A stretch of DNA of 64,000 nt from Hanstruepera ponticola (GTDB taxonomy: Bacteria > Bacteroidota > Bacteroidia > Flavobacteriales > Flavobacteriaceae), in contig NZ_JABANC010000001.1 of the NCBI RefSeq assembly GCF_012931685.1, forward strand, positions 558,001-622,000, in the 5' to 3' direction. The notes under the pieces are model-generated. The model made no database searches. It saw only the letters and a list, made by a program, of their open reading frames with translations, and had not been told where the DNA came from. This document shows, one piece after another, positions 35,501-42,998 of this stretch. Position 1 is the stretch's first letter; each line of letters begins with the position of its first letter. Made by a program: the position numbers and the translations under genes.

Positions 35501-37294
35501 ACCTGCCGCTAAAGCAATTGGGTAGGTATCTCCTCCATCTGTAGATAGGAAAATATCAACATTTGCTGTATTCACACCATTGCCTGTTGTACCTGCAACG
35601 TCCCACGTTACTGTTTGTGTAGAACCTGCATTCCATGTCACATTTGAATTAGGTGAATTCACTACAAATGGTCCGGCCGTACCATTTACAGTTACTACCA
35701 TATCATCACTATTATTGGTTCCTCCTCCTGCAACATTATCTCTGACCGTTAACCTAAAATTCAATGTTCTAGCAACATTTGGTACTGCTTCCCATTGCCA
35801 AGACGTTGCTCCTGATTTAATAGTTGATAATCTTGGAAAATATCGTTTATTATCAGTAGTTGGTTCATATGCTCTAAAAGCTACACCTGAAGTTGCTGTG
35901 GTACTTGGATAAGTTGTCGATGCATTATTTTCATCCATCTGCTCCCAAGAATAAGATAATACATCTCCTGAATCAGCATCTGAAGCAGAGCCTTCTAAAA
36001 CAAAGGCCGTTCCTTTTGGAATAGTATAATTCGCTCCAGCACTTACAGTAGGAACATTATTTCCAGTATTAGTATTTGTTTGACAACTAGTGGATTTTAT
36101 ATAATCTGTTACTTGCTCAATTGAAACGGCATGAAAATTTGGATGCACATTGTTTTGAACATCTGTTGCACCAGTAATTCCCGCATAACTCATAATAGTG
36201 GAACCACTTCCGGGTTCAACCTGCACATTTGTTCCTTCATTTCCATTAAAAGTCCATGTATGATTAGCACCAAATTGGTGTCCCATTTCATGAGCTACAT
36301 AATCAACATCAAAAAAATCACCATCCGGAACACTCGCAGAGGTCCAGCCACTGCCCTTTTGCCCATTAACGCAAACGCAACCTATACAACCTGCATTACC
36401 ATTATTTTGGAGATTAGCAAATAAGTGTCCTATGTCATAATTTGATTCTCCAATTACTGAGGTTAAGGTATTTTGTAAAGCGGAATTATAACCACTAGTA
36501 GTATTCCCATATGGGTCAGAAGATGTACTAGTGTAAATTACATCATCGGTATTAGCTATAAGCACCATAGTCACATTAAAATCAACTTCAAAAATTCCAT
36601 TTACACGTGTCATGGTATTATTGATGGCTGCCAAGGCCTGTGCTTTGGTTCCACCATGATATTGTGTGTATTCACCTGTAGCAGACACAGCCAATCTATA
36701 TGTTCTCAAAATACTGTCATCAGCATTACGCATCATTGATGATTCTGTTATTTGCTGATTTAAACTTTCCGAAATTTCACATTCAAACTGATCCTGAATA
36801 TTTATACGTTCAGCACGTGTGAAGACAGCATATAATTCTCCATCTTCAGAAATAGATTCAATAAAAGTTGCTGGACCATTAGCAGATAATCGCATACTTT
36901 GGAAGCCCAAAGACGACATACTAAATCTTATAACAGCAGACGGATCATCAATTCCTTGACCAGCATAGGAGCGTATATCTGGGTATCTCACTTGTAAATC
37001 AGGATGAAGATTGGAAGCTTCAATTATTCTGAAACGCTCCATAACGCCTTGTGAATTTGGAAAAGACAAAATAACATTGGATTGCCTTGAGAATTCGTTT
37101 CGTTTTGGTGAATGGTTTAAGGCTTGTTTCAAACCATTAACATCCAAACTAAACGTTTGATTTTTAGGCAAAGCTTGTTTGCTTTCCTTAATTGAAGTCG
37201 AAGTTTTTACGGCTTCTTTTTTCCAAAAAGATTTGTTTTGGGAAAAAACAAATCCTGTACTCATTAAAAGAATGAATAGTAGTGTTTTTTTCAT
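32531..37294 (-). CDS. T9SS-secreted M12B (reprolysin-like) metalloprotease, multidomain
   Basis: This 1587-residue protein has a signal peptide (MKKTLLFILLMSTGFVFSQ) and a propeptide region of about 200 residues. The reprolysin-type catalytic domain has HExxHxxGxxH ('VAHEMGHQFGANHTW', about residue 335) and a Met-turn ('STIMSYAGI'). Next come a PKD/Ig-like region, FN3, a GEVED domain ('YNRDGDFDDASEQVW', 'YGEVEDYTVII'), two DUF5011-type repeats ('ELGATATDN..DGDISANIV'), a MAM-like domain, FN3, a 'CNDGIQNGDETGVDCGG' motif, a jelly-roll-like module and a T9SS sorting domain ('YPNPVYGNVLNVK', '..KKFIKQ'). It is cell-surface or released. The 3' modules resemble those of the neighbouring M14 protease. 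Confidence 0.93.
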   Translation of the reverse strand: MKKTLLFILLMSTGFVFSQNKSFWKKEAVKTSTSIKESKQALPKNQTFSLDVNGLKQALNHSPKRNEFSRQSNVILSFPNSQGVMERFRIIEASNLHPDLQVRYPDIRSYAGQGIDDPSAVIRFSMSSLGFQSMRLSANGPATFIESISEDGELYAVFTRAERINIQDQFECEISESLNQQITESSMMRNADDSILRTYRLAVSATGEYTQYHGGTKAQALAAINNTMTRVNGIFEVDFNVTMVLIANTDDVIYTSTSSDPYGNTTSGYNSALQNTLTSVIGESNYDIGHLFANLQNNGNAGCIGCVCVNGQKGSGWTSASVPDGDFFDVDYVAHEMGHQFGANHTWTFNGNEGTNVQVEPGSGSTIMSYAGITGATDVQNNVHPNFHAVSIEQVTDYIKSTSCQTNTNTGNNVPTVSAGANYTIPKGTAFVLEGSASDADSGDVLSYSWEQMDENNASTTYPSTTATSGVAFRAYEPTTDNKRYFPRLSTIKSGATSWQWEAVPNVARTLNFRLTVRDNVAGGGTNNSDDMVVTVNGTAGPFVVNSPNSNVTWNAGSTQTVTWDVAGTTGNGVNTANVDIFLSTDGGDTYPIALAAGVLNDGSQEILVPNNQGTQNRIMVRGSNNIFFDISNSNFTIAGQVVCNAIVPTGLNASGITDSAATLTWDAVAGATYDLQYREVGSSSWTTVNVTGVSTQVSGLSPLTQYEAQVRSACPDTSTSAYSSIINFTTTDVQLNYCNSASTNINDEYIGRVQLNTIDNSSGGQFYTDFTSISTTLTKDTQYIITITPTWTGTVYSEGYAVWIDYNRDGDFDDASEQVWSQSATQTTPVNGSFTIPSNAVENVTRMRVSMKYNGVPTSCETFQYGEVEDYTVIIEGSGPDTAPPVITLNGASTIDLELGETYTELGATATDNVDGDISANIVIGGDTVDSNTVGIYVVTYNVSDTAGNNAVEVSRTVNVNPDTTAPVISLNGFSTVNLTVGDSYSELGATATDNLDGDISANIVVGGDTVDANTAGTYVITYNVSDSSGNAADEVIRTVNVSEPSNGCSGGINSFPYSESFENTLGAWTQSSADDIDWTVDANGTPSSNTGPSSAADGTYYVYVEASSPNYPSVRAILNSPCFNLSGMTEATFSFSYHMYGASDMGSIDLEISDDDGANWTSIWTQTGNQGNTWLDVDVSLNAYVGKGIQLRFNRFIGSTWQADIAIDNVSVAGPPAPDTQAPTAATLSASNTTETTTDLSWSGATDNVGVTDYDVYQDGSFIANVTGTTYQVTGLSESISYTFYVIANDAASNSSPASNTTIVTTLAAPTCNDGIQNGDETGVDCGGSSCVPCQVSDVVLNEGYFETGWDGWADGGSDCARYSGSNSYEGSYSIRIRDNSGTASAMTLSNIDISPFSQVVIDFYFYVNSMENGEDFWVRYYNGSTWTTVATYVSGSGISNGTFYNATVTLTPAQYTFVSNAGFRFQCDASGNNDQIYIDQVTITGTNSGRGDINHLIAIKTMETEDAFGDQEILVYPNPVYGNVLNVKLPGNQDASYSIVNILGQTVSKGNSISIVDVSALEAGVYFIKVNEGEEVITKKFIKQ

Positions 37295-37411
37295 GATTGT
37301 TTAATATTTTGGTAATTTTATTGAATTATTAATCGTGAAAATATCAATTATTTATTAATATGAAAATTTTTAAAAACCATTTTCGTTAAAAAACAATTAA
37401 AAAAAAATAAG

Positions 37412-37426
37412 TACGGGAAAACCGTA
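37412..37426. promoter_or_regulatory. Candidate operator TACGG-GAAAA-CCGTA, copy 1
   Basis: This inverted repeat lies between the divergent M12B and oligopeptide ABC genes, 20 bases before a TACATTTA -7-like element (37447-37454). That places it where the -33 box should be. The exact reverse complement occurs at 42886-42900. Confidence 0.5.
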
Positions 37427-37457
37427 AAATAAAATGTGAAAATAGCTACATTTACTT

Positions 37458-39149
37458 ATGCAAATGGCATCTGTACTCAACGTAAAAAATTTATCTATTT
37501 CTTTTTTAAACAATGAAAATGAGAAAGAAATCATTCACAATATTTCGTACACTTTAAATCAAAATGAGATACTTGGAATTGTTGGCGAGTCAGGTTCTGG
37601 AAAATCTGTTTCTACATTGGCTATTTTAGGATTGCTTCCAAAAAATATTTCTAAAATTAAGAATGGTGAGATAAACTTTAAAGGTGAAGACTTAACCAAA
37701 CTATCTCCAAAAGCATTTCAATCAATTAGAGGAAATGATATTGCTATGATTTTTCAAGAGCCTATGAGTTCATTAAACCCATCCATGAGATGCGGAGAAC
37801 AAGTTCAAGAAATACTTTTGCAACATACATCGCTTTCTAAACAAGAAATTAAAGTTGAAACACTTCAATTATTTGAAAAAGTAAAATTGCCAGATCCTAA
37901 ACGTGTTTTTAAAGCATATCCGCATGAAATTTCTGGCGGACAAAAGCAACGGGTTATGATTGCTATGGCTATTGCTTGTAAACCTAAAATACTAATTGCA
38001 GATGAGCCTACTACTGCTTTAGATGTAACTGTTCAAAAAGAAATAATATTGCTGCTAAAACAACTTCAGCAGGAAGAACAAATGAGCATTTTATTTATAT
38101 CTCATGATTTGGCATTAATTTCTGAAATATCAGATCGCGTTATAGTTATGTATCAAGGTGAAATAGTTGAGCAAGGTTCTGTTTCTGATATTTTTAAAAC
38201 TCCAAAACACACATACACCAAAGCGCTTATAAATTCCAGGCCACCTTTAAATGTTAGATACAAACGTTTAGCAACGATAAAAGATTTTATGGCTGATTCG
38301 GTTGATAAAACTATTGTTACTAAAACGCAACGTGATACAAATCATAAAAAACTATATTCAAAGCCACCATTATTGGAAGTAATTAATCTTGAAAAAGAAT
38401 ACGTTTCTAAATCTGGATGGTTTTCGAAACCTGAAAGTTTTAAAGCTGTCAATAATGTGAGTTTTAAACTCTATGAAGGTGAAACCTTAGGTCTAGTTGG
38501 TGAATCTGGATGTGGTAAATCTACTTTATCAAATGCTATACTATTATTGGACAAAGCAACTAATGGTAAAATACTTTATAAAGGAAATAACATTACCAAT
38601 TTATCAAAACGAGCAACTCAAGAATTGAGAAAAGATATTCAGATTATATTTCAAGATCCTTTTGCTTCCTTGAATCCGCGTATTCCTGTTGGGAAAGCTA
38701 TTATGGAACCTATGAAAGTACACAACATTGGAAAAACCAATGCCGAACGCGAAACTTTGGTTTATGAATTGTTAGAAAAAGTTGGGTTAGATGCTACTTT
38801 CTTTTCCAGATATCCACATGAATTTTCTGGTGGTCAACGACAACGTATTGGCATTGCTAGAGCTATAGCTTTACAACCTAAATTGATAATTTGTGACGAA
38901 TCGGTTTCGGCATTAGATATTTCAGTACAAGCTCAAGTTTTAAATCTCTTAAACGAATTAAAAGAAAACTATGGCTTTACTTATATTTTTATTTCACACG
39001 ATTTAGCTGTGGTAAAATATATGTCTGATAATTTAATAGTAATGAATGCTGGTAAAATCGAAGAAATGAATGATGCCGATACTATTTACGAGCATCCGGA
39101 AAAAGACTATACTAAAAAACTTATTCATGCTATTCCAAAAGGATTATAG
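37458..39149 (+). CDS. Oligopeptide/dipeptide ABC transporter, two ATPase domains fused
   Basis: This 563-residue protein has two complete ABC ATPase domains, as if DppD and DppF were joined (GsiA/YejF type). Domain 1: Walker A '[11 protein letters not shown]' (about residue 44), signature 'ISGGQKQRV', Walker B '[12 protein letters not shown]'. Domain 2: Walker A '[11 protein letters not shown]' (about 350), signature '[14 protein letters not shown]', Walker B '[12 protein letters not shown]'. In domain 2 the usual 'DEPxS' is 'DESVS'. It would power import of peptides; no permease or binding-protein gene is adjacent. The neighbouring secreted proteases could supply peptides, which is inference. 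An ATG two codons downstream is an alternative start. Confidence 0.92.
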   Translation: MQMASVLNVKNLSISFLNNENEKEIIHNISYTLNQNEILGIVGESGSGKSVSTLAILGLLPKNISKIKNGEINFKGEDLTKLSPKAFQSIRGNDIAMIFQEPMSSLNPSMRCGEQVQEILLQHTSLSKQEIKVETLQLFEKVKLPDPKRVFKAYPHEISGGQKQRVMIAMAIACKPKILIADEPTTALDVTVQKEIILLLKQLQQEEQMSILFISHDLALISEISDRVIVMYQGEIVEQGSVSDIFKTPKHTYTKALINSRPPLNVRYKRLATIKDFMADSVDKTIVTKTQRDTNHKKLYSKPPLLEVINLEKEYVSKSGWFSKPESFKAVNNVSFKLYEGETLGLVGESGCGKSTLSNAILLLDKATNGKILYKGNNITNLSKRATQELRKDIQIIFQDPFASLNPRIPVGKAIMEPMKVHNIGKTNAERETLVYELLEKVGLDATFFSRYPHEFSGGQRQRIGIARAIALQPKLIICDESVSALDISVQAQVLNLLNELKENYGFTYIFISHDLAVVKYMSDNLIVMNAGKIEEMNDADTIYEHPEKDYTKKLIHAIPKGL

Positions 39150-39164
39150 CATGAATAACTTTTT
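39115..39164 (+). terminator. Terminator overlapping the 3' end of the ABC ATPase gene
   Basis: TTATTCATGCTAT (39121-39133) pairs perfectly with ATAGCATGAATAA (39146-39158) and is followed by CTTTTT. The stop codon (39147-39149) is inside the second arm, so the last codons double as the terminator stem. Confidence 0.8.
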
Positions 39165-39497
39165 AGTAAGATACATTAAACTTTTAATGAATCGAGTGGT
39201 TTGTTTTACTTTCACATACAAACCATTTTCATAAGTAGGTTGTTCTGGTAGATTTGATGCAAAATTCATAAAGTAGGTTTTGGTAGATTTGAGTTTCTTT
39301 CTTTCACAAGGATTATAATAGATTTGGGGAAAATTATAATCCAAGTTTCTAAAAGAAGTTGGTTAATCTGTTCATTAAATTTGGGATTGCTAATATGTAA
39401 CTTATTTTGAATAAATCTGCTAAAATGCATTATTTTTCGATGAAATACATATTTTTTTAACATTTGACATGTTTTAAAGTCTTTTTTCTTACAATTT
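39165..39497. other. Gene-free AT-rich region
   Basis: I see no convincing gene here. Short open frames on the minus strand have low-complexity composition and no recognisable protein. One 10-base inverted repeat (39310-39319 with 39333-39342) is present with no T-run. Confidence 0.5.
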
Positions 39498-39527
39498 TTG
39501 TTTCCAAGTTTCTTTTTGATACATTTA
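39498..39527 (+). promoter_or_regulatory. Probable promoter of the lipoprotein/beta-barrel pair
   Basis: TTG (39498-39500), a 19-base spacer and TACATTTA (one mismatch to TAnnTTTG) end 13 bases before the ATG at 39541. Confidence 0.45.
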
Positions 39528-39540
39528 AAAAAAAATTGTT

Positions 39541-40191
39541 ATGAGAAAATTAATATTATTTTTCATAGTGGGATTGCTATGTAGTTGTCAAATACAATAT
39601 GATGTATCTACACGATATGTATTTGAAGGTCAAGTTTTGGATCGAGATGGGAATCCAATAGAAAATCATTCTATTGAAGCATGGGTGTATAATTCTTATG
39701 ATTCTGATTTAATTGGTTTTACAGAAACAAATTCTGATGGGTATTATGAGTTAGTAATTCCAAAACCAAAAAATGAAAGGGATTTTGAAATAAAGATAAA
39801 AGGAAATGCTGTTTACTTTCAAAAGGCTTATGTAAACATTTATGAATCTGATTTATCCGACCACAAAATAACTATTGGGAAAACTACTCTATTTGCTCAT
39901 GATGACATTTCAAATTTAGAAATCACACTCAATCAAATAAATCCTGAAAATAATATTTCTGCCATTGAATTAACAGGATTAATTGCTGAACAGATAATTT
40001 GGGTAAACCCTCCAGAAGAAGAACCTTATACACCTTACTATTATGAGTTTTACGCTAAAAAAGTTGCTAAAAATCAGACTTTAAATTTATACTATGAAGT
40101 ACGAAATGGTAACACAGGCCAAACCAATTCTTTTAATGAATTGATTGATGTAAGCTCAAATGATATTACAGAATACACTATAAATTATTAG
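39541..40191 (+). CDS. Lipoprotein with carboxypeptidase-regulatory-like domain
   Basis: This 216-residue protein has a lipoprotein signal peptide with lipobox 'LLCSC' (Cys near residue 16). Residues 25-110 form a CarboxypepD_reg-like beta-sandwich: 'FEGQVLDRDGNPIENHSIEAWVY', 'ETNSDGYYELVIP'. The remainder is beta-rich and unrecognised. The beta-barrel protein gene follows after two bases, so the two are probably an outer-membrane pair. The function is unknown. Confidence 0.7.
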   Translation: MRKLILFFIVGLLCSCQIQYDVSTRYVFEGQVLDRDGNPIENHSIEAWVYNSYDSDLIGFTETNSDGYYELVIPKPKNERDFEIKIKGNAVYFQKAYVNIYESDLSDHKITIGKTTLFAHDDISNLEITLNQINPENNISAIELTGLIAEQIIWVNPPEEEPYTPYYYEFYAKKVAKNQTLNLYYEVRNGNTGQTNSFNELIDVSSNDITEYTINY

Positions 40192-40193
40192 TT

Positions 40194-40832
40194 ATGAAAA
40201 AGATAGTACTTTTTGTTTTAATAGTATTGCCATATATTCTCTTTGCTCAAGAAGAAGACACCAAAATAGAAAACAATGAAATAAAAAATTCAGAAGGCTT
40301 TTCATTTAAGCCTCAATTTTATTTCTACGCAAACCACCACATAAACCACGGCAATAACTTTCTGTCCGATGGACACGATGCAAGTTTTGTTGGACTTGGA
40401 TTACAATTAAATTTGCTGAAATTTCAAAAATTTAAATTTGGACTTGGGTGGGAGTATCATAATTATGATGTTATAAACCCTGGAACAATAGGAAATATTG
40501 ATAATACTTTTCATACTTCTATCTTTGGAAGATTTCAATACCAATGGGATTTATCAAATCGCTGGTCTTTAGAACCATATGTTGGCATTGGTGCTACAAA
40601 AATTCAGCAAAAATATGATGATTCAGATAGCGATAGTTTTTATGGAATGAATTTATATGTGGGATTCAATATCATTTTTAAGCTAATTGACCACATCTCA
40701 TTCTTTACAGGCTTTAATTATAATAACATTCGTTTTAATGTGAATACTAATAAAAACTGGGAAGATTATTTTAATAAAATCAATCAGACCCAAATACAAC
40801 TAGGTATAATTGTTTCAATAGGTAAAAACTAG
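40194..40832 (+). CDS. Outer-membrane beta-barrel protein
   Basis: This 212-residue protein has a signal peptide (MKKIVLFVLIVLPYILFAQ) and alternating-polarity strands: 'FSFKPQFYFYANHHINHG', 'SFVGLGLQLNLLKFQKFKFGLGWEYHNYD', 'FGRFQYQWDLSNRWSLEPYVGIGATKI', ending in 'IQLGIIVSIGKN'. It looks like a small eight-stranded barrel of the OmpA/OmpX type without a peptidoglycan-binding tail. It is in an operon with the lipoprotein gene upstream. No function can be assigned. Confidence 0.72.
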   Translation: MKKIVLFVLIVLPYILFAQEEDTKIENNEIKNSEGFSFKPQFYFYANHHINHGNNFLSDGHDASFVGLGLQLNLLKFQKFKFGLGWEYHNYDVINPGTIGNIDNTFHTSIFGRFQYQWDLSNRWSLEPYVGIGATKIQQKYDDSDSDSFYGMNLYVGFNIIFKLIDHISFFTGFNYNNIRFNVNTNKNWEDYFNKINQTQIQLGIIVSIGKN

Positions 40833-40836
40833 AGCC

Positions 40837-41490
40837 TTAAATAGCCATTTCAGGAATATCTCCAGTAACAATCAATGTCCCTTCAGTTGCTTTTTGAATA
40901 GCTTCAACTGAAACTCCTGGTGCACGTTCTAACAATTTAAACCCATTGTCTGTAACTTCAAGTACAGCTAAATTGGTTACTATTTTTTTTACACAACCAA
41001 CACCTGTTAGTGGTAAGGAACAACGTTTTAAAAGCTTTGATTCTCCTGCTTTGTTAGTATGCATCATAGCAACTATTATATTTTCGGCACTGGCAACTAA
41101 ATCCATCGCACCTCCCATTCCTTTTACCATGCGCCCTGGAATTTTCCAGTTGGCAATATCTCCATTTTCAGCAACTTCCATAGCGCCTAAAATAGTTAAG
41201 TCCACGTGTTGACCTCTAATCATAGAAAAGCTCATAGCGGAATCAAAAAAACTCGCTCCTGGTAAAGTTGTAATGGTTTGTTTTCCTGCGTTAATAATAT
41301 CTGCATCTTCTTCGCCTTCAAATGGAAATGGTCCCATACCTAATACGCCATTTTCGCTTTGAAATTCTACTTCTATATCGTCTCGAACATAATTAGCTAC
41401 CAACGTTGGAATACCGATACCCAAATTAACATAGTAACCATCTTGTACTTCTTTTGCTATACGTTTAGCTATTCCGTTTTTATCTAACAT
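40837..41490 (-). CDS. scoB: 3-oxoacid CoA-transferase subunit B
   Basis: This 217-residue subunit carries the catalytic glutamate in 'EFQSENGVLGMGPFPFEGEEDADIINAGKQTIT' (the SENG motif), as in succinyl-CoA:3-ketoacid CoA-transferase B chains. It moves CoA from succinyl-CoA to acetoacetate or a related oxoacid. The A subunit gene is 55 bases upstream, with a short interspersed repeat in the gap. Length is normal. Substrate range is inferred from the family. Confidence 0.93.
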   Translation of the reverse strand: MLDKNGIAKRIAKEVQDGYYVNLGIGIPTLVANYVRDDIEVEFQSENGVLGMGPFPFEGEEDADIINAGKQTITTLPGASFFDSAMSFSMIRGQHVDLTILGAMEVAENGDIANWKIPGRMVKGMGGAMDLVASAENIIVAMMHTNKAGESKLLKRCSLPLTGVGCVKKIVTNLAVLEVTDNGFKLLERAPGVSVEAIQKATEGTLIVTGDIPEMAI

Positions 41491-41515
41491 ATCTTAATGT
41501 GTCATTTTTAAATAG

Positions 41516-41539
41516 GTTTCGACTGCGCTCAACCAGACA
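41516..41539 (+). repeat. Short interspersed repeat, family B variant
   Basis: GTTTCGACTGCGCTCAACCA and the following AGACA lie in the 55-base gap between the two CoA-transferase genes. They share the TTCGACnnnGCTCA frame with the copy at 8311-8336. Confidence 0.5.
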
Positions 41540-41545
41540 ATTTAA

Positions 41546-42247
41546 TTATTCTCTTTTTCTAACTGTACGTTGCTCTATTCGTTTCTCATATTTTTCACCC
41601 TGAAAAATACGTTGCACAAAAATGCCTGGAATATGAATGTGATTAGGATTTAATTCGCCTACTGGTACTAATTCTTCAACTTCTGCAACAGTTATTTTAG
41701 CAGCACCGCACATATTAGGATTAAAATTTCTGGCTGTACCTTTAAAAATAAGGTTTCCAGCTGCATCACCTTTCCATGCTTTTACAAAAGCAAAATCAGC
41801 TTTAAATGCATGCTCTAAAACATACATTTTACCATCAAATTCTCTGGTTTCCTTACCTTCCGCCACTTCAGTACCGTAACCTGCTGGTGTGTAAACGGCA
41901 GGAAATCCTGCTTGTGCAGCACGACAACGTTCTGCTAACGTACCTTGCGGAATTAGTTCAACATCCAACACACCACTTAGCATTTGACGCTCAAACTCAT
42001 CGTTTTCACCAACATATGATGATACCATTTTTTTTATCTGACGCTGATGCAATAATAAGCCTAATCCAAAGTCATCTACTCCTGCATTATTTGAAATACA
42101 TGTTAAGCCTTTTACACCAGACTTTACCAATGCTGCAATGGCATTTTCAGGGATTCCACTTAAACCAAAACCACCAAACATACAGGTCATGTTATCAGCT
42201 ATACCTTTAATAGCCTCATCTACTCCTGCAACTTGTTTATTAATCAT
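41546..42247 (-). CDS. scoA: 3-oxoacid CoA-transferase subunit A
   Basis: This 233-residue subunit has the CoA-binding glycine loop '[22 protein letters not shown]' near the N-terminus and the family segments '[17 protein letters not shown]' and '[21 protein letters not shown]'. It pairs with the B subunit encoded just downstream. Together they convert acetoacetate and succinyl-CoA to acetoacetyl-CoA and succinate, or a similar reaction. The start is ATG at 42247. No thiolase or dehydrogenase gene is adjacent. Confidence 0.93.
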   Translation of the reverse strand: MINKQVAGVDEAIKGIADNMTCMFGGFGLSGIPENAIAALVKSGVKGLTCISNNAGVDDFGLGLLLHQRQIKKMVSSYVGENDEFERQMLSGVLDVELIPQGTLAERCRAAQAGFPAVYTPAGYGTEVAEGKETREFDGKMYVLEHAFKADFAFVKAWKGDAAGNLIFKGTARNFNPNMCGAAKITVAEVEELVPVGELNPNHIHIPGIFVQRIFQGEKYEKRIEQRTVRKRE

Positions 42248-42284
42248 TTTTAATCTGTTTTTGCAGTGGAAAAATACGAAATAA

Positions 42285-42312
42285 AAAAGCCATTCGGAAG
42301 TGAATGGCTTTT
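42285..42312 (-). terminator. Terminator of the small secreted protein gene
   Basis: AAAAGCCATTC pairs with GAATGGCTTTT across a six-base loop, with a T-run on the minus strand, 14 bases past the stop at 42326. Confidence 0.85.
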
Positions 42313-42325
42313 GAATTTAACAGAA

Positions 42326-42583
42326 CTAATCTGAATAGTTAATTCCTGAATCCATACAATTATTAAACACAGCTTGAAAAAACAAATATTCTTCATAATC
42401 GGAAAGATTATTTGTCATACCATACAAAGTTGCAGCAGCATCAGCAAATTTCCAACAATCAATTTCTTTCTTCACTTCTACTCTAACAATTTCAGGTTTG
42501 TTATTTGCATAAAAACTAGTTACAATTAATAATACAGATGCAAAAGCAATTAATCCTTTTTTTATATTTTTCATTGAATACAT
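42326..42583 (-). CDS. Small secreted protein of unknown function
   Basis: This 85-residue protein has a hydrophobic signal-like segment (KKGLIAFASVLLIVTSFYANN); an ATG nine bases downstream (42574) is an equally good start. The mature part of about 55 residues has two cysteines ('EIDCWKFADAAATLYG' and 'VFNNCMDSG') and a helical pattern, so one disulfide is possible in the periplasm. It has its own terminator and a 415-base empty region upstream. I do not recognise a family. Confidence 0.6.
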   Translation of the reverse strand: MYSMKNIKKGLIAFASVLLIVTSFYANNKPEIVRVEVKKEIDCWKFADAAATLYGMTNNLSDYEEYLFFQAVFNNCMDSGINYSD

Positions 42584-42998
42584 AATTTTGAACCTATAGG
42601 AATTTTATACTACAGGTTGATTAAACAAAATGTGGCTTTAATAAAAGCCTTCTTCTGAAGTTTTACTGAAGTTTTGTGTTTGAAGTTTTATGCTATTAAT
42701 CAGTTTTCTTAAGGGAATAAAAACTGACGCCAGTTATGATCTCGATCGTGTTTCCAATAACAACTCAAGGTCTTCAAAACTTAAAGCTGTTACTTTCAAC
42801 AACTCAAACTTAAAAAAAAAAAAAACTGTTCACACAAGGATTTTACTCAATTTTGTGCCGTTTATCGAAAAGCTGCAAAAAGCGTTACGGTTTTCCCGTA
42901 AAATGCAATACTGATAAGGGATTCAAGGGGGAAAATTTTGAAATTATATTTTAAAATATAAAGTTTTTGAGCATTTCGAGAGCCTCAATGTCCAAAAA
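42584..42998. other. Unassigned 415-bp region with an A14 tract
   Basis: No convincing gene is seen. A 74-codon frame at 42690-42914 has no recognisable features. The region holds a run of 14 A (42812-42825), a CCGTTTATC sequence at 42858-42866 that resembles LytTR-type half-sites, and a copy of the TACGG...CCGTA element. Confidence 0.5.
42886..42900. promoter_or_regulatory. Candidate operator TACGG-TTTTC-CCGTA, copy 2
   Basis: This is the exact reverse complement of the element at 37412-37426. It lies in the empty region upstream of the small secreted protein gene, about 300 bases from its start. Confidence 0.4.

Noticed and set aside
35580-36424. Open frames opposite the M12B protease gene
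   Set aside because: They mirror the coding strand and show no start signal or protein family.
39144-39463. Two short minus-strand frames after the ABC gene
   Set aside because: Low-complexity composition, no family, and the first overlaps the terminator of the ABC gene.
42690-42914. A 74-codon plus-strand frame
   Set aside because: It runs through the A14 tract and the TACGG element and has no recognisable features, so chance is the simpler explanation.
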